Positions 32,831 to 45,208 of a DNA stretch of 64,000 nt are shown one piece after another (position 1 is the stretch's first letter; every line of letters starts with the position of its first letter). Under the pieces are notes generated by a model that was not told the DNA's origin, did no database searches, and worked only from the letters and a program-made list of their open reading frames with translations. A program made the position numbers and the translations under genes. The stretch is taken from contig MU001498.1 in NCBI GenBank assembly GCA_010093485.1, positions 549,697 to 613,696 of the forward strand, in the 5' to 3' direction. The DNA is from Karstenula rhodostoma CBS 690.94. Taxonomy: Eukaryota > Ascomycota > Dothideomycetes > Pleosporales > Didymosphaeriaceae.

Positions 32831-34903
32831 GCAGGCCGGGTAGCGTGGGGTAGAAGGAATGGAGAGTGGGCTGGGCGTGGATGGATGGATGGAGAATCTA
32901 TAGATGGATCAAACACGTAGGAGGAAACGGGTATCAACCAGCCCCTCTTAGCAATCAACAAAGTCAGACATTAAAAAACCAAGGTTTCGATGGCGTCTGT
33001 TTTATTTCCTCCACCACACACCCTCTACACGTATCTCTCTTTGCGTTTATCTGTGCGAGCTGCCACTTCGATTGAAAATACGCTACACCCTAACCTAACC
33101 CAGTGGGAATAAGCCAGAGCCATTATAGCCGCTACCTATCAAAATCCTACCTCACACGTGTATAGTACCTGCTGTGCCGGATGTACGCCGTAGAGCGAGG
33201 GCGAAGCGCGTTCGAAAGGTGGGTACACGCAGCGAGTCTGGGGAAGTGCAGGCAGGGCATGTAAAAGTGAGTGATGTTTATGAGTTGGATTGATGTTACG
33301 CTCGTGCGTGCTGTGTGGGGTGTTGTGAAGGAGGTGGGGACGAGGTGGGTGATGGCTTTTTGGTGGGTAGTAGGGGGATGCGGTGTAGGATAGTACGAGG
33401 AGTGTGAGGAGACGGTGTTAGCTAGCTAGGGAGGGACGCCTTTTTCTTTTTTCTTCTTTTTTTAGAATACCCTCAAGGCTGTAGATCGCTCTAGAGACCA
33501 TCGCAACATCCTTCTAGCATGGTTATACTAAAATAATATGGTTGATTGGGGACTTGGTTCTCTATACACCTACTTGCACATCTCTTATAGGTAATGTCTG
33601 TGCTGTTTTTCTTGGGGGGGAAGCTTTGGTCTGTTGTTGGGTGAAACGCGTTAGGAGTGCTGGCGAAGTGGTTATACCTCTATAGTCTATACTACTAAAC
33701 GAGATCGCCTTCCCACTCAATACGTCCCAGATGGAGAACTTATTAACGAGCGAGTCCCAAGGTGTGTCGAGCACGAGACTGTTGCGCCACAGGTAGGCGA
33801 AGCGCACGAAATGCAACTGTCGAAACGCGCGAGATGCTTTGTACCTGATGCATGCATAAGAGAGCCTCTGGCAAGGGTTTGCTTGCCCGGGAAGATCGAC
33901 AACACCTTTCGCATCAGTCTAGAATCGTGCTTAGTTGTAGTATATTATACGACAGTCATATAACTCCAGACCTACATTATTAGAATCCAACTCGCGTAGC
34001 TATCTGACAAAATGCAATAGCAGCAGGGAAAGGCAGCTAGAGTCCTCAAGATAACCTATCATCCAAAACCGCTCAGATGTATTCTTACAGCATTTCTTTA
34101 ACCCTACCACCGCCACAGATCATACAGCGGTAATCCTTACTCTCAGGATAACGGAGCATGGGGAGACCACACCAGCTAGAGACCTCCAGTCCCAACGTTA
34201 AAGAGTCCCCTACACATGCCAACAGTACCTCGCCCGGTGTCAAACGTATCCAGGAACAGAATACAGACAGGAGTAAATACATTCTCTTACGGAAAAACAC
34301 TCCATCTATTTCCTCATTCTGGCGTACAACACACTTAAGCAACGGAAACTCCCCGTATGTGAGATCGGCGTGGCTCCTCAACGCTGGACCTTCCGACGCC
34401 ATCTTCCACAGCCGCAGGGTGGCTTTCAGTTCGACCGGGGGTGGTGTTTTCGTAAAAGCAGCCTATGCGGCATCGTGGATCTTCGGACGGACGGCAGATG
34501 TTCTTCGGGCGTTGGTGTCGAGTGTGCGTCTGGAGACAAGACGAGACTACGACGGTGGCAGAGCGAACCAGGCGCAAGCAAAAAAGAAGCACTCTATGTA
34601 GCAGAATTTGGTTTGATTTGGGGAATATCCTTCGCGCGTCTTCGTCCCGCGATGCATGGTATGCCATGCACTTACTGCTCATCCTCGGTCTTCTAGTGCA
34701 ACGCAGCCCTCGGCTTCGCGATGCGCCGTTTCGCTTTTCTCATCTGGCCCTCCCTCTACCGCTACGCGCGACGCCCCCATCCATCCGAAAATCCAAGACC
34801 AGCGCGAAATGCGCAAATGATGACGCGCACCCATCTACTCTCCCTTTTTTCCTGGACTCCATCCGATGTTATCTTGTTCTCACGCCCAACGCCACCAATG
34901 CAA
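32831..34903. other. 2-kb gene-poor interval
   Basis: No convincing gene. The left part is AT-rich, with T-runs near 33440. One 105-codon minus-strand frame is listed separately as doubtful. Confidence 0.5.
34085..34402 (-). CDS. Doubtful small ORF
   Basis: An ATG-initiated frame of 105 residues (MASEGPALRSHADLTYGEFP and on) has a plausible composition and a CMIC pair near its end. No homology is recognised and no intron or conserved motif supports it. It could be a lineage-specific gene or chance. Confidence 0.2.
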   Translation of the reverse strand: MASEGPALRSHADLTYGEFPLLKCVVRQNEEIDGVFFRKRMYLLLSVFCSWIRLTPGEVLLACVGDSLTLGLEVSSWCGLPMLRYPESKDYRCMICGGGRVKEML

Positions 34904-37900
34904 CTACTCCCCTAACCCCCCACCCCGCCCGTTCCCGCTCTTCGGCAGCAGGCTTTTTATCTTGGCCACCAGATCTTCGACCTTGTACGGCTTGCTAATC
35001 ACCGCGTCCATGCCGGCATCCAGCATGCTCTTGGTCTGCGCTTCACGCACATTGGCGGATACGCCGAGAATCGGCGAGTACCCCGCCTGTCCGGCGTCCT
35101 GTAGGTCGCGGATCTCAATGGTTGCGGCGTTGCCATCTTTAATGGGCATTTCCTGTTGTGAGGGTCAGCAACTCACGAAACGGAGGTGAGACGAGGAATA
35201 CCGAGACCTACCTGGTCCATGAGGATACAGTCGAAGTAGTTTCTGGGGACGGGCTCGCCCGGGGTGCCCTTCCCGCGCTGGTTGACGGCGTCGATGGCTT
35301 CCTGGCCGTTGTTCGCGACAAAGACCTGCGGTGGGAGTCAGTCTGGGTCGCGGACCGCGTATTACACGTTTTGTAATCCACATACCTCGAAGCCCTTGCC
35401 CTGCAGTTGCCGCCTTAGCACCTTCTGGTTAATGAGGTTATCTTCTACCAAGAGGACCGTACTACGGGAGTCAGATGGATCTTTGCGGTCGGCCTCGGAG
35501 CGGTCCCGCGAATGCAATGCCTGCCTTTTCGTCTCGCCAAGCGAAAGGCGGTTCTCGGTCTCGTACGAAGAAGGCGAGTGTCGCTCTGCGACTTGTTCCG
35601 CTACCTGAGCGGTTTCTTTAAACCTTTGGTCCCGGATCGCTTCAGGGTGCGCCTCGGGGTGGTACTCAGTGGGAGGGTGTCTTATCGATTCATTCATGTT
35701 CATTTCTTCTGGGTTGATTCCCTCATTACTTGTAAGGGTCCTTGGTGATGGTCTCTCAGGGTTTTGCTTCGCATCCTTCTCTTTCTTCATCTCGTCTGAC
35801 GCGCCCGGATCGTTTTCTAGTTCGTTGATACGTCTGAGGTTCGAATTGGCGCGGCTGTATGATGGCCTCGATGCCTGTGCTGGCTGGTTCGCGCTCGATG
35901 AGCTAGACGAACGTGCACTAAAAGGTGGCCGGTCTTCCCCCGGGCTACCTATAGGGCGGCGGACTTTGAAGTAGAAACCAAAGGTCGAGCCTTCACCGCT
36001 TTTGCTGGACACACCAATGTCACCACCGTGCAATTGGCACACTGCAAATGGTCAGTCGAGCAGTTCCTGGAGAGAAACTTGTTGCCTTACATTTGCGCGA
36101 GATGAAAAGCCCCAACCCGGAGCCCCCGTACTTTTCTTGCGTCTTCGGAGTGGCTTGCCTAGGCGACGCATCAGTGCTTGATTCCCGAGAAAGAGGCAGC
36201 ATCAACATACCTGAATCTTTCAAAGAGTTTGGCCTGACCTTCTTTGTTGATGCCGATGCCAGTGTCCTTGACTGCTACCATCAGATACATGACGGGTCCG
36301 CCGCCCCATTCGGATGTCATGGTAGAATCTATGTGGAAAGCATCATTATCGTTACTGAAAAATAGTATATTAGGTGGATAGGAAGATGGTCGCTCGACCG
36401 AAGCGCCCATGGACACGGATATTTGACGGTCGCCGTCTTTCCTGGCCGTAAACTGAATGACATTAACGATGCGTAAACCTGATGGCGTTGACTAGTAGAT
36501 TTACCTTAATGGCGTTGGTTATGAGGTTGACGAGGACCTGCTTCATCCGATTGCAGTCGGCGATTACAACATCCATGTGCATGTCGTCGTATGAATAGTC
36601 CATGGCGTAGTGGAACTTGATGCCTTTGGCCTTGAACTCGGAGTTGAAGACTTTCAGGGCGCGTGAAAACTCCCACTTTGGCTTGACCTCTCTGGGGACT
36701 AAAGACAGCATCATTGAATCTAGTTTCGAGAAGGACAATATGTCGTCAACGAGGGTGTTCTGGTGCGACACGCAGAGCAGGATGGTATCGGCAGCGTCGA
36801 GGATGTCGTCAATCTGGCTCTTGATGCTCTTGTGGTTGTCGCCAATGTCGCGTGCTATCTCCTTGACTTCCTCTGCGAGATGCATGACGGCGCTCAGGGG
36901 GTTTCTGATTTCGTGGGAGACCATGTCGATAAAACGTTCCTGCTGCTCTTTGCGTTCCTGGGCCTCGAGCGCGGCCTTTTCCTGGGTAATCTCGGCTTGC
37001 TTGATTTCGGTGATGTCGACAACGGCGCAGATGAAGCCGGCCTCTGGATCGTCACTCAAGGGCCGGAACAGAAACAGGCGCCATTCTCCCTCCTCGCCCT
37101 GTGCATCGGCGGCGCAGCGGAACTCGATGCGCAGGTCTTTACGGGAGGAGAATGCGCAGCGATAGGCGTCCATGACACGCTCGTAGTCCTGGGGGTGGAT
37201 GCTCTCTGGCCACGCGCGGAACTCATTCTGGCTCTTGTTGGTGGTCAGCTTGAAGAAGCCATCGTTGACGAAGATGGCCTCGGCCTCCTTATCGAGAATG
37301 GCGAGGCCGTTTGGCAGGAGCTCTGCAAACTTGGAGAAGAGCTGCGTCTGCTGCGCGTCGGCCTGGTTGTGCTTCCCACGCCAGTATGGCTGCTGTGCGC
37401 CCGAGTGCAGCAGCTGGCGTGCGCTCTTGGTGCTCAAGTTGTCGACTACAGTTTTGTTCTGATGGTTCCGCGTGTCGGCCGTCTCTGTCTGCTGCGGGCA
37501 CGGGGACATTAGGTCGTCGATGTTGCGCGTGTCCATGTACCGATTCTCGGCAACACTTCCAAGCAGTTGTGCGAGCACGCCCTGGCGGGCGTCGTTCTCG
37601 TCGATGACGGTGCTCAGCAGGACCTGGGCGTCTCCATGGCGCTCGTCGGAGTCCGGGAAGAAGAACCTGGCGGCTGTTGGCGGTCAGAGGATGGTTGCTG
37701 GCTTTGGGGCGTTTGTGCGAGCTTACCTACCTTGCACGTACGCCCTCTCACCGCTGAGCGCAGGGCCGAGAGGGCCTCTTCTGCATACGAGTCGCCGGCG
37801 CGCATGCCCAGGCCGTCCAGGTCGTCGCGCGCCTTGCCCCAGGCGAGGTTATAGACGACGGACAGGTCATGGCCCCAGAAGACGGCGGCGCAGTGCGGGA

Positions 37901-38112
37901 TGGGCAGGATGCATGAGTTGGTGAGCACCTTGAGAGCCGTGGGCCAGGTGTCGCGCTTGCCCAGCGACGAGTTTGTCCTACAGGGGCTCTCTTGAGCGTG
38001 TGCCGGGACATGACCAAAACGTGCTTACTCACCAGTCCTTGCGGTCAAGATTCTCGAGATTCAGGTCGTAGACCGGCAGCCCCGCGGCGGTGAGCTTGTC
38101 GAGGTTCTCCAT
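34904..38112 (-). CDS. Hybrid sensor histidine kinase (PAS, HisKA, HATPase, receiver)
   Basis: Eight exons (38112-38033, 37977-37727, 37673-36505, 36452-36211, 36158-36091, 36041-35386, 35325-35212, 35152-34904) give 942 residues. Residues 20-110 hold a PAS-like sensor of a type common in fungal kinases (LGKRDTWPTALKV, FWGHDLSVVYNLAW). A second PAS domain spans about 221-340 (LLPNGLAILDKEAEAIFVND). The H box is FIDMVSHEIRNPLSAVMH with the phosphorylated His near 364. ATPase boxes follow: NLITNAIKFTA, VAVKDTGIGI and GGSGLGLFIS. After a disordered linker a receiver begins VLLVEDNLINQKVLRRQL; the phospho-acceptor Asp is in ILMDQEMPIKDG, about 859, and Lys is in VISKPY. It should signal through a YPD1-type phosphotransfer protein; the stimulus is unknown. 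Confidence 0.92.
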
Positions 38113-38779
38113 GGGCGCGACAGGGCGCCGTAGTGCTCGCTGCTCAGCGGGTGGCGGCAGCGGGAGGGAGGGGAAGGGAGGGGAGGCGTAGAGGGATCGT
38201 GGGGCTACTCAATGCGGCATCACGATGGTCTTGTGTCATGTGTGTCTTGTGTCTAGCATCCAGCAAAGCCGTCCGCCATGCTCGCTCTGTCTGTGACGTA
38301 ATGGGCGAAAATGGCCCGCCGTCAAGACGTGCAGTCACCAGTGTGCAAATGCGTGCCTGGGGGCGGCGCCGGTCTGGCCATCGCGATCGCCGTCTTATTT
38401 CTGCATCAAGTGTGATCGCCGCAGTACCTCGTCTCCTAAAGCGGTTCGAACGCTCGTCTCCACCATCCTCGGCTTCCTGTCCTGGACCCGCGTCACGTGC
38501 AGTTTCCTTGTCCACGGGTGCCGCCATCTAGTACACGGTTGCCCTGCCATCCGTGGACGTACAACACCGACGTGACCTGGGGCTTCCCGGAACCGCATGA
38601 ATGCACCACACGTGGACGACTTCTCGGTGCGCCGGTGTTAGCGGATCTAAGTGCCTCGCTTCCCGTCCCCGAGCGCCACCCCGCCCAGGTACTCCTACTA
38701 TGTAGGGTACATCGCTCACCACGCTCAACACCGCCCAAACCACCCCCATACCACGCTATACGCCGCCATACCACCCGAT
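38113..38779. promoter_or_regulatory. Shared divergent promoter, histidine kinase and F-box gene
   Basis: These 667 bases separate two divergent starts. No other gene or obvious TATA box is seen. Confidence 0.55.
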
Positions 38780-40267
38780 ATGTCTCACGCCAGGGCCCCG
38801 GGAACCATCGTTGAGCTTGCTCCCGAACTGCTGGAGCTCATCCTATCCTATCTCGGCCCGCACCACATCACCACGTTCGGAGCCACCTGCCGACGCGCGC
38901 ACGACTTCATCCGTCCCACCAACCAGATGCTGTGGAAGCAGACTTTCCTGCAACTTTTCGACCATCCGAAACATGTATGGGAGGCCCAAGTCCCTACCGC
39001 CCGCGCCCAGAATCAGCCTCGTGAGGCTCTTTGGGACTGGCACCGCGAACTCGTGCGCCGCACCAAGGCCTTCAATTTGGTGCTGGAATGCGACAGGGAG
39101 GTGCTCGCTCTCGAGATCGACAATGTCATCGGTACTCTGCTGGATATTGTACAGACTTCCTCTTGCCCATGTCCAACCGAGAATGCCTCACCCGTGTCTT
39201 TGAATATCATGTATCTGAACCGCCTGGTGCAGCGTGCACCGGACTTTGAATCCATCGTTCACGACTTCAGCAGACACCCTTCTTCACTTGCAGTCCCGCG
39301 AGACTTGAAAATGGTCCTCGATCGGCCCGTCACTCGCTCAATGTTAAGACGCGGCCCTGTGGCACCCGAGTGGGCCAGCCGTTTCCATGTGCGTAGCTTT
39401 TTCTACAAGGTACATCGTAACTGACCAGTTGTCAGATTATATACGGTCCGACCGAAAGGGAGCGAGAATCGATTGCATCCAAAGCCGCTGCAAGAGCTAT
39501 CGTGTACGACTGGGGCGTGACGAGCGAGGCTGCTGATCACGGCCCGTTCCGCAAAGACGGCTCAGGAGCAGTAGATTGGCAATCGGTAGAGGCCATCAGC
39601 TCCTTGATGCACCGAATCTTCGACACGGCGCTCAAGGCATACCATCTGCACCCGACGGGTTTCGACATCCACGTGCCCCACCGGCAACCCATCAACCCCG
39701 CCGCTCCCGACGACTGGGCAGGCGTAACGGGGACCTGGTCGGGCACGTACGCTTTTTTGGATTACCGCGCGCTCATCCATCACAACTTTGCTCACAGCCT
39801 GGAACATCCCTTGGATCTAGGAAACTATGAAGAGGCGTGTGGAGATATGATGCGATTCGACCTGGAGGTCGATGACTCGGAAGAGCTACGGAACGATGAA
39901 CGGCTCCAGTCCGACCTCCCGTATTGCGACGACCTTCCGAAGCTGTATTTCGAGGGCACGTCGACACGGCAGGCGAGCGAGCGGCCCTCGATCGGCGTCA
40001 GAGGAGTCGCGTGTCTCGCCCCCAGCGGAAGAGAGGTTCGCTGGCGGCTCATCATCAGGCAGGTTCACTGTTACCTTATTTGACCACTTTGCTGATGTAT
40101 ACAGATATGCGGGTGCAGACCAGTGGCAGCTGGAAGGTGTGCAACCCAGTGGTGTACGATCCGGAGGCATCTATGGACTTTGGAGCCACGTGGACCACGA
40201 CGATCACGGCCCGATGGGTCCTTTCTATTACACGCCGTGCGGAATTACCGAGTTCTCTTTCGACTAG
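38780..40267 (+). CDS. F-box protein
   Basis: Three exons (38780-39388, 39436-40058, 40105-40267) give 464 residues. The first intron is 47 bp (GTGCGT donor). The second, 46 bp, starts GCAGGT and ends ATACAG; only this GC-AG splice keeps the frame, joining WRLIIR to YAGADQWQLEGVQ, a conserved-looking junction. Residues 10-50 are an F-box (IVELAPELLELILSYLG, then CRRAHDF). The rest has blocks common in fungal F-box proteins of this type: GVTGTWSGTYAFLDYR in the middle and GIYGLWSHVDHDDHGPMGPF near the end. Such proteins recruit substrates to SCF ubiquitin ligases; the substrate is unknown. It ends 26 bp from the stop of the convergent transporter. Confidence 0.87.
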
Positions 40268-40293
40268 ACAGAAACGATATGCGCTACAATGGT

Positions 40294-41921
40294 CTATTCT
40301 ACCGCCTTTCCTCTCCTCCTTAAGCTCTCGCCAAACCGCCATACGATGAATGGCGCGGGAATCCCAAACACGATCGCAATGGCGGCAAGGGTAGTGTTCC
40401 CAAATCCATATCCCAAAGAGTTGTATAAACTGGGTGCAAAAATGGGGAAACCGAAGGCGAAGATGTTTCGGGGAAGCTGTGACGCGGCCGCGGCAGACGC
40501 TGTGTAGTCCAGGTATGCCTCGATAATGTAGGATTGCGCAGCAGTTGTGCTCAGGATGTACCCGCATCCAAATATTCCGGCCCCTAGTGACAGTCAGTGT
40601 CTACCGCGTCGGTGTGGTGCCAGCAATCTTACCGACGTCCACCACTGCCCAGTGCACGCGTTTCTCGGCTGCCCACCCGTACATTAGGAGTCCTATCGGT
40701 AACAACAACATTCCTGGTATCATCAACGGCACGCGATTCTCAGGCCTCGCCACCCCGCCATCTCTAGCCTTCAGACGAGCCCATATCGCATCCATTGCCC
40801 ACCACTCTATGAGCAACGCGGTCAAGCACCCTGTCACGATCGCAAAGTAATGAAGACCGCTCGCAGTGTGCGACTGCCCGTACTGATCAATCCACATGCT
40901 CGCAAACGTCGAATGGATGATGTACAACAAGCCGAACTGGTAGCCCATCAAGAACGCCGCGAGCTGTATTACTGGCTGTGTACACAGCATAATCGTCGGT
41001 CGCAACGTGGTGATCTTCAAGCGCGCGGCAATCGTTGTGCTCGATACGTCTTTTTCCGCGTAGAACGGCTTGCCTGTTTCCTTCCGCAACTTCGCCGCTT
41101 TTCGAGATAGAAGGGTCTGCGCGTGCGTCTCGGGCAGAAATAAAGCAAACAAGATGACTAGCACAGCACCAAAGATCGAGAGTGTGTAGAATAGCCAGCG
41201 CCAGCTCACCTGCTGCACCATCACACCCCCGACAAGAGGGCCTATCGCTGGTCCAAGCAGAGGCAAGAAACTCCTCACAGCAGTCGACTTTCCTCGGTCA
41301 TCAGAATCGAAGCAGTCTGCTACAATGGCGCCGGAAACCTTTTCTCCCATCAGCTTTGCACATCAGAGCCTCGCCTCAACACCAGAAATTTCCACAGGCC
41401 ATACTCACAGCAAACTCCGCACTCGCCCCCAGCCCCGCCATCATCCGCCCCATAATCAACAAACCCCGCGATCGACTCACCCCACACAGCGTATTCCACA
41501 GCACGTACCAGCTCCCGCCCACAACCCACACCACCTTGCGCCCCCACACCTCGCTGCAAGGCGCCAGCACCATCGGCCCAAACGCAAACGCCAGAACATA
41601 GATGGACAGCGCCATCGAGGCTTCTGCCTCGCTGATGTGCAGGTCCGCGCCGATGACGTCGAGGGCGGGCGCCAGCATGGGCCCGCTCATGAGGGTTACG
41701 AGGCCGCCGAGAGAGGTGAGTAGCGTGGTGGCCCATCTCCGGGCTTGGGACCAGTTGTACGGGTTTGCGGGATCGGAGAGGGAGTCCCAGGATACGAGGA
41801 TGGTGTCGGTATTTGGCTGTTCCGTGGGGGTATCGGGTACCATTGTTTCCACGATGGGAGAGCCTTTGTGGAGTTCGGGGCTATCATTCTTCTCGGCGTC
41901 AATTGCTGAAGGGTCCCGCAT
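40294..41921 (-). CDS. MFS drug:H+ antiporter-like transporter (DHA1 type)
   Basis: Three exons (41921-41409, 41353-40633, 40583-40294) give 507 residues, normal for a 12-helix DHA1 transporter. The N-terminal tail ends in the signature DPANPYNWSQARRWATTLLT. The loop 2-3 motif A appears as CSEVWGRKVVW. Helix 5 contains LLGPAIGPLVGGVMVQQVSW, the antiporter-type motif C region. The middle loop is short (KAAKLRKETGKPFYAEKDV). The second half reads through to an Arg-rich C-terminus. Likely substrates are toxins, drugs or polyamines; the sequence does not say which. It is divergent from a Zn2Cys6 regulator 452 bp away, an arrangement often seen for a regulator and its target. Confidence 0.92.
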
Positions 41922-42373
41922 GGTGGATGCACGTGTGTGTACATGGTTTGTGAGGGTGCAGCGTACGTTTTATACCATACTGTTGCTTCCTGAGGGGTTG
42001 TAGCCATATCCACGCTGTGACGATTTCTCCGATCACCTCTCGCCTTTTCTCCGCATCCTGTCACTACCGCTTCCATCGCTGCTCTCCAGCCCGCACCTGC
42101 ACTTGCTGCCACGAATCACGTCCCACCGCGATACCAGGATACTTATCAGATCGCTCTGAAAATCCCTTACCGTAGGTGCCAGTGCCCTTCCATCCTTCCA
42201 GCCTCGGACATTTCCCACCTATCTCCGAGCACCCGAGGCGCACCTTCCGGGAATAGCTAGCGTGCCTGCGTAGGCGCGCTTCATATGTACACCGCACCGC
42301 AGCTTTCTCCGAGCCGAATTATCAGATCCGCTCTCTTTCCTTTCTCCCCCGATACCCTCTGTCCCGGAGGGGG
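41922..42373. promoter_or_regulatory. Shared divergent promoter, MFS transporter and Zn2Cys6 regulator
   Basis: These 452 bases lie between the two start codons. I saw no clear CGG...CCG palindrome that would stand out as a zinc-cluster binding site. Confidence 0.5.
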
Positions 42374-44781
42374 ATGGACGTCCGGAAACGCAAACAGCGC
42401 GCCATTCTGTCGTGTAATGACTGCAGGAGGAGGAAGCTGAAGTGCGATAGGGAGTTGCCGTGTAATAGGTGCTTGGGCGGGGGATGTCCGGAGAAATGCG
42501 CGTATAGTGCTGTTGAGGGCGATGATGGCCATGAGAGGACGCCGAAAAGAGCGCGCACGGCGTCGTTTTTACCTCCACAGGTGGCGGCGACGGGCGTATC
42601 GGATGAGACGGGTGATGATCGGATTGAGGAGCTGGAACGCCAACTTCGTGAGCTCAAGGAGGTTGTGCGCTCGCTGCAGAGCAAGTCCGATGGCGCAGGT
42701 GGGAGAGAGGAGGTGGAGTTGGATGGCGGGGAGGAGGCGGTGGTGGAGAAGGAGGTCGGGTTGTTTAAGGGGAGGGGCGTGAGGACGTTTTACTATGGGC
42801 CAACGAGTGCGATTACGGTGGTTGCGCATGTAGGTTGCTCTGGGGTTCTCGGCGAGTGTTTGAATTGGAGAAGGGGCTGTCACCGATGTTGTTCGACGAT
42901 TTTTGGTTGTACTTGGTTCGAGAGGATTTCGCTAACGCTGTGCAGTTCCCTGACCTTGGGCCTTTCATGAAGCAGGTAAACAGAAACAAAACAATTTGGT
43001 TGATTGGAAGGCAGGACTAATGTGAACACAGGTCTTCATCGGCTCGACCCTTCAGAAACTCCGACAAGACTCCAAACTGCAGGAAGACCGCGCCCGCGCA
43101 AGGCAGGCTGCTAATCGTATGCTCACGGTCCCGAATCTGCGCAGTCTGCTGCCGGGTAGAGAGATGGTAGACTCAGTGGTAAAAACGTACTTCGCGACGT
43201 TTGAGACCACGTACCGCATCTTGCACGCGCCGACGTTCTGGACAGCGTACGCTGGGTACTGGGATGGCGCGCACGAGCTGAACTCAGACATGGATGCTAC
43301 CGTCCTTGCGATCCTGGCGTGCACGCTCTGCACATCCACGCATGAGACGCCGAGGTACAATGCGGATGGATCGACGTTCCGCAGCCAGGCCGTCGTTTGG
43401 ATCAAGGCGTGCGAAGCCTGGTTGAGAGGCCAGAGCAATAAGCACAGGAGACTGGCTAGCGTGCAGGTGATGTTGCTGAGGTTGCTTGCGCTGAGCATCA
43501 CGTGCTTGAAAACGAAGGAGTACTACCAGGAAGTTCAGGGAGTAATGGCGTTCATGGTATCGTCTGGCATGCACAGGGACTCGGGGATTCTGGGGTCGCG
43601 ATGCTCGGTGTTTGAGGCGGAGATGAGCCGGCGGCTGTGGGCGACGACGATGGAGTTAGAGATGCAGGCGAGCCTTGACAAAGGTGGGCCAGTCCATTCA
43701 TTTGTAGGACTATCGCAGTTAACGGACCACAGGCACGCCGTCTACACTCTCAAGTCTGCAGTACGACTGCGCCGCGCCTCGCAACATACAAGATTTCGAC
43801 ATCCACCCAGACACGACGTCCCTCCCTGACTCCCACCCATGGCATACCTTCACAGATACCTCCTATCTGCACATCTCCGTGCGTTCCCTCCCCCTCCGCG
43901 CCACCCTCTGCGCCATCCACAACTCCCTACATGCCCGACCCTCCGCCACGGCAACCTTCCAGTCCGAACAAGACATCCAGTCCGCGCTCACCACCCTCCC
44001 CCACTGGACCGACTCACGGGCCTTGATAGCCTCCACACTCCTCGACCTCCAACTCCGCCAATTCCTCCTCTTCCTCCACACCCACATCATCCTGCACACG
44101 CCCACCCCTTCCCGTCCCTCACCCGCCTATACACATGCCACCACAACCACCCTCGCCACCGCAGAAACCATAATCACGCTCCACACCACCCTCCTCACCA
44201 CCGCTATCCATACCCTCACCCTCCTCCGCCTCGACTACCTCCGCGCCGCCCTCCTAATCGCCCACATCGCATACCACGCGCCCTTCCCCAGCTTCACCTC
44301 GCGCCTCGCGCGCGTTGTATACGACGCCACCGCCGCTCCCGCGCTGCGTCTGCTCGAGGAGAGAAGTATGCGGCCGGGACGGGGCAACCACCACTACTGG
44401 TATCTCTCCGCGGCGGTGGGTCTGGTGGCGCTGCGGTACTGCGCGGGGTCCGAGGCGGAGAAAGCGAGGCTAAGGACGGAAGCGGGGGGGAGGGTGTGTA
44501 GTTTGTTGTATCGCGTGCTGGCGCTGAAGGAGGAGGGGGTAGGGGTGCCCGGGATTGTGGTGCTGGGGGATGGGGAGGATGGTCTCATGCGGACGCCGGC
44601 GTCGGTTGTGGAGCCGAGATTTGGTGGTGGTGGTGGTGTGGATGGTAGTGGGAGTGGGTTTCAGGGTGTGGGGGCGGTGGAGGGGTGGGATGTGGAGACG
44701 TGGGGACTGGATTATTTTTGGTCTTTAGGGGATTGGGAGGACGGGGTAGGGAGTTTGGGGGAGGGGCCATGGAGGGGTTGA
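42374..44781 (+). CDS. Zn2Cys6 transcription factor with fungal-specific TF domain
   Basis: Four exons (42374-42829, 42946-42975, 43032-43683, 43733-44781) give 728 residues. The zinc cluster has six or seven cysteines at 14, 17, 24, 30, 33, 38 and 42 (CNDCRRRKLKCDRELPCNRC), preceded by basic residues. A coiled coil follows at about 75-100 (RIEELERQLRELKEVVRSLQ). The middle homology region begins MVDSVVKTYFATFETTYRIL and continues to RRLWATTMELEMQASLDKG. Exon 2 has only ten codons (FPDLGPFMKQ) and joins in frame on both sides. The tail is Gly-rich. It probably binds DNA as a dimer at CGG triplets; the divergent MFS gene is the obvious candidate target, by inference. Confidence 0.9.
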
Positions 44782-45208
44782 TGGTGGGCAACTGGCTAGG
44801 ATGGTAAATATGACGCTCTTGCGGTTTATTTCCTCAAAACTGGTTCGTATGACCTCCATTACATCAGGTTCGCATTAGAATAATAAAGACAACTATTAGC
44901 TGCCTGTCAGACAAATTGCTTTCGATCAAGGACCATAGGAAGCAAAGAGCTCGCAACTACTGAATTCCCCTCATAGCAGCTCAATTTCTGTAGTGCCCTC
45001 TACATGCTGTATCACCTACCATACATCCGCTGGGTAGTAAGAAGATGCACTATCGGCATACCAACACACACTCCAAACAGTACTCAATCACTCCCCTAAA
45101 GAGCCTCTCAGCCAAACCCCTTGTTCTTTAAATCTCAAACCAACAGCACACTCTCCTCCAACGCAAACCCCCATTTCTCGACCCCGTCACCACGGCTCTT
45201 GACACGCA
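44782..45208. other. Intergenic region
   Basis: No gene; AT-rich 3' flanks of two convergent genes. Confidence 0.55.

Noticed and set aside
43839..44501. 220-codon plus-strand frame overlapping the Zn2Cys6 gene
   Set aside because: It lies in another phase of the last exon and is a Pro/His-rich low-complexity translation.
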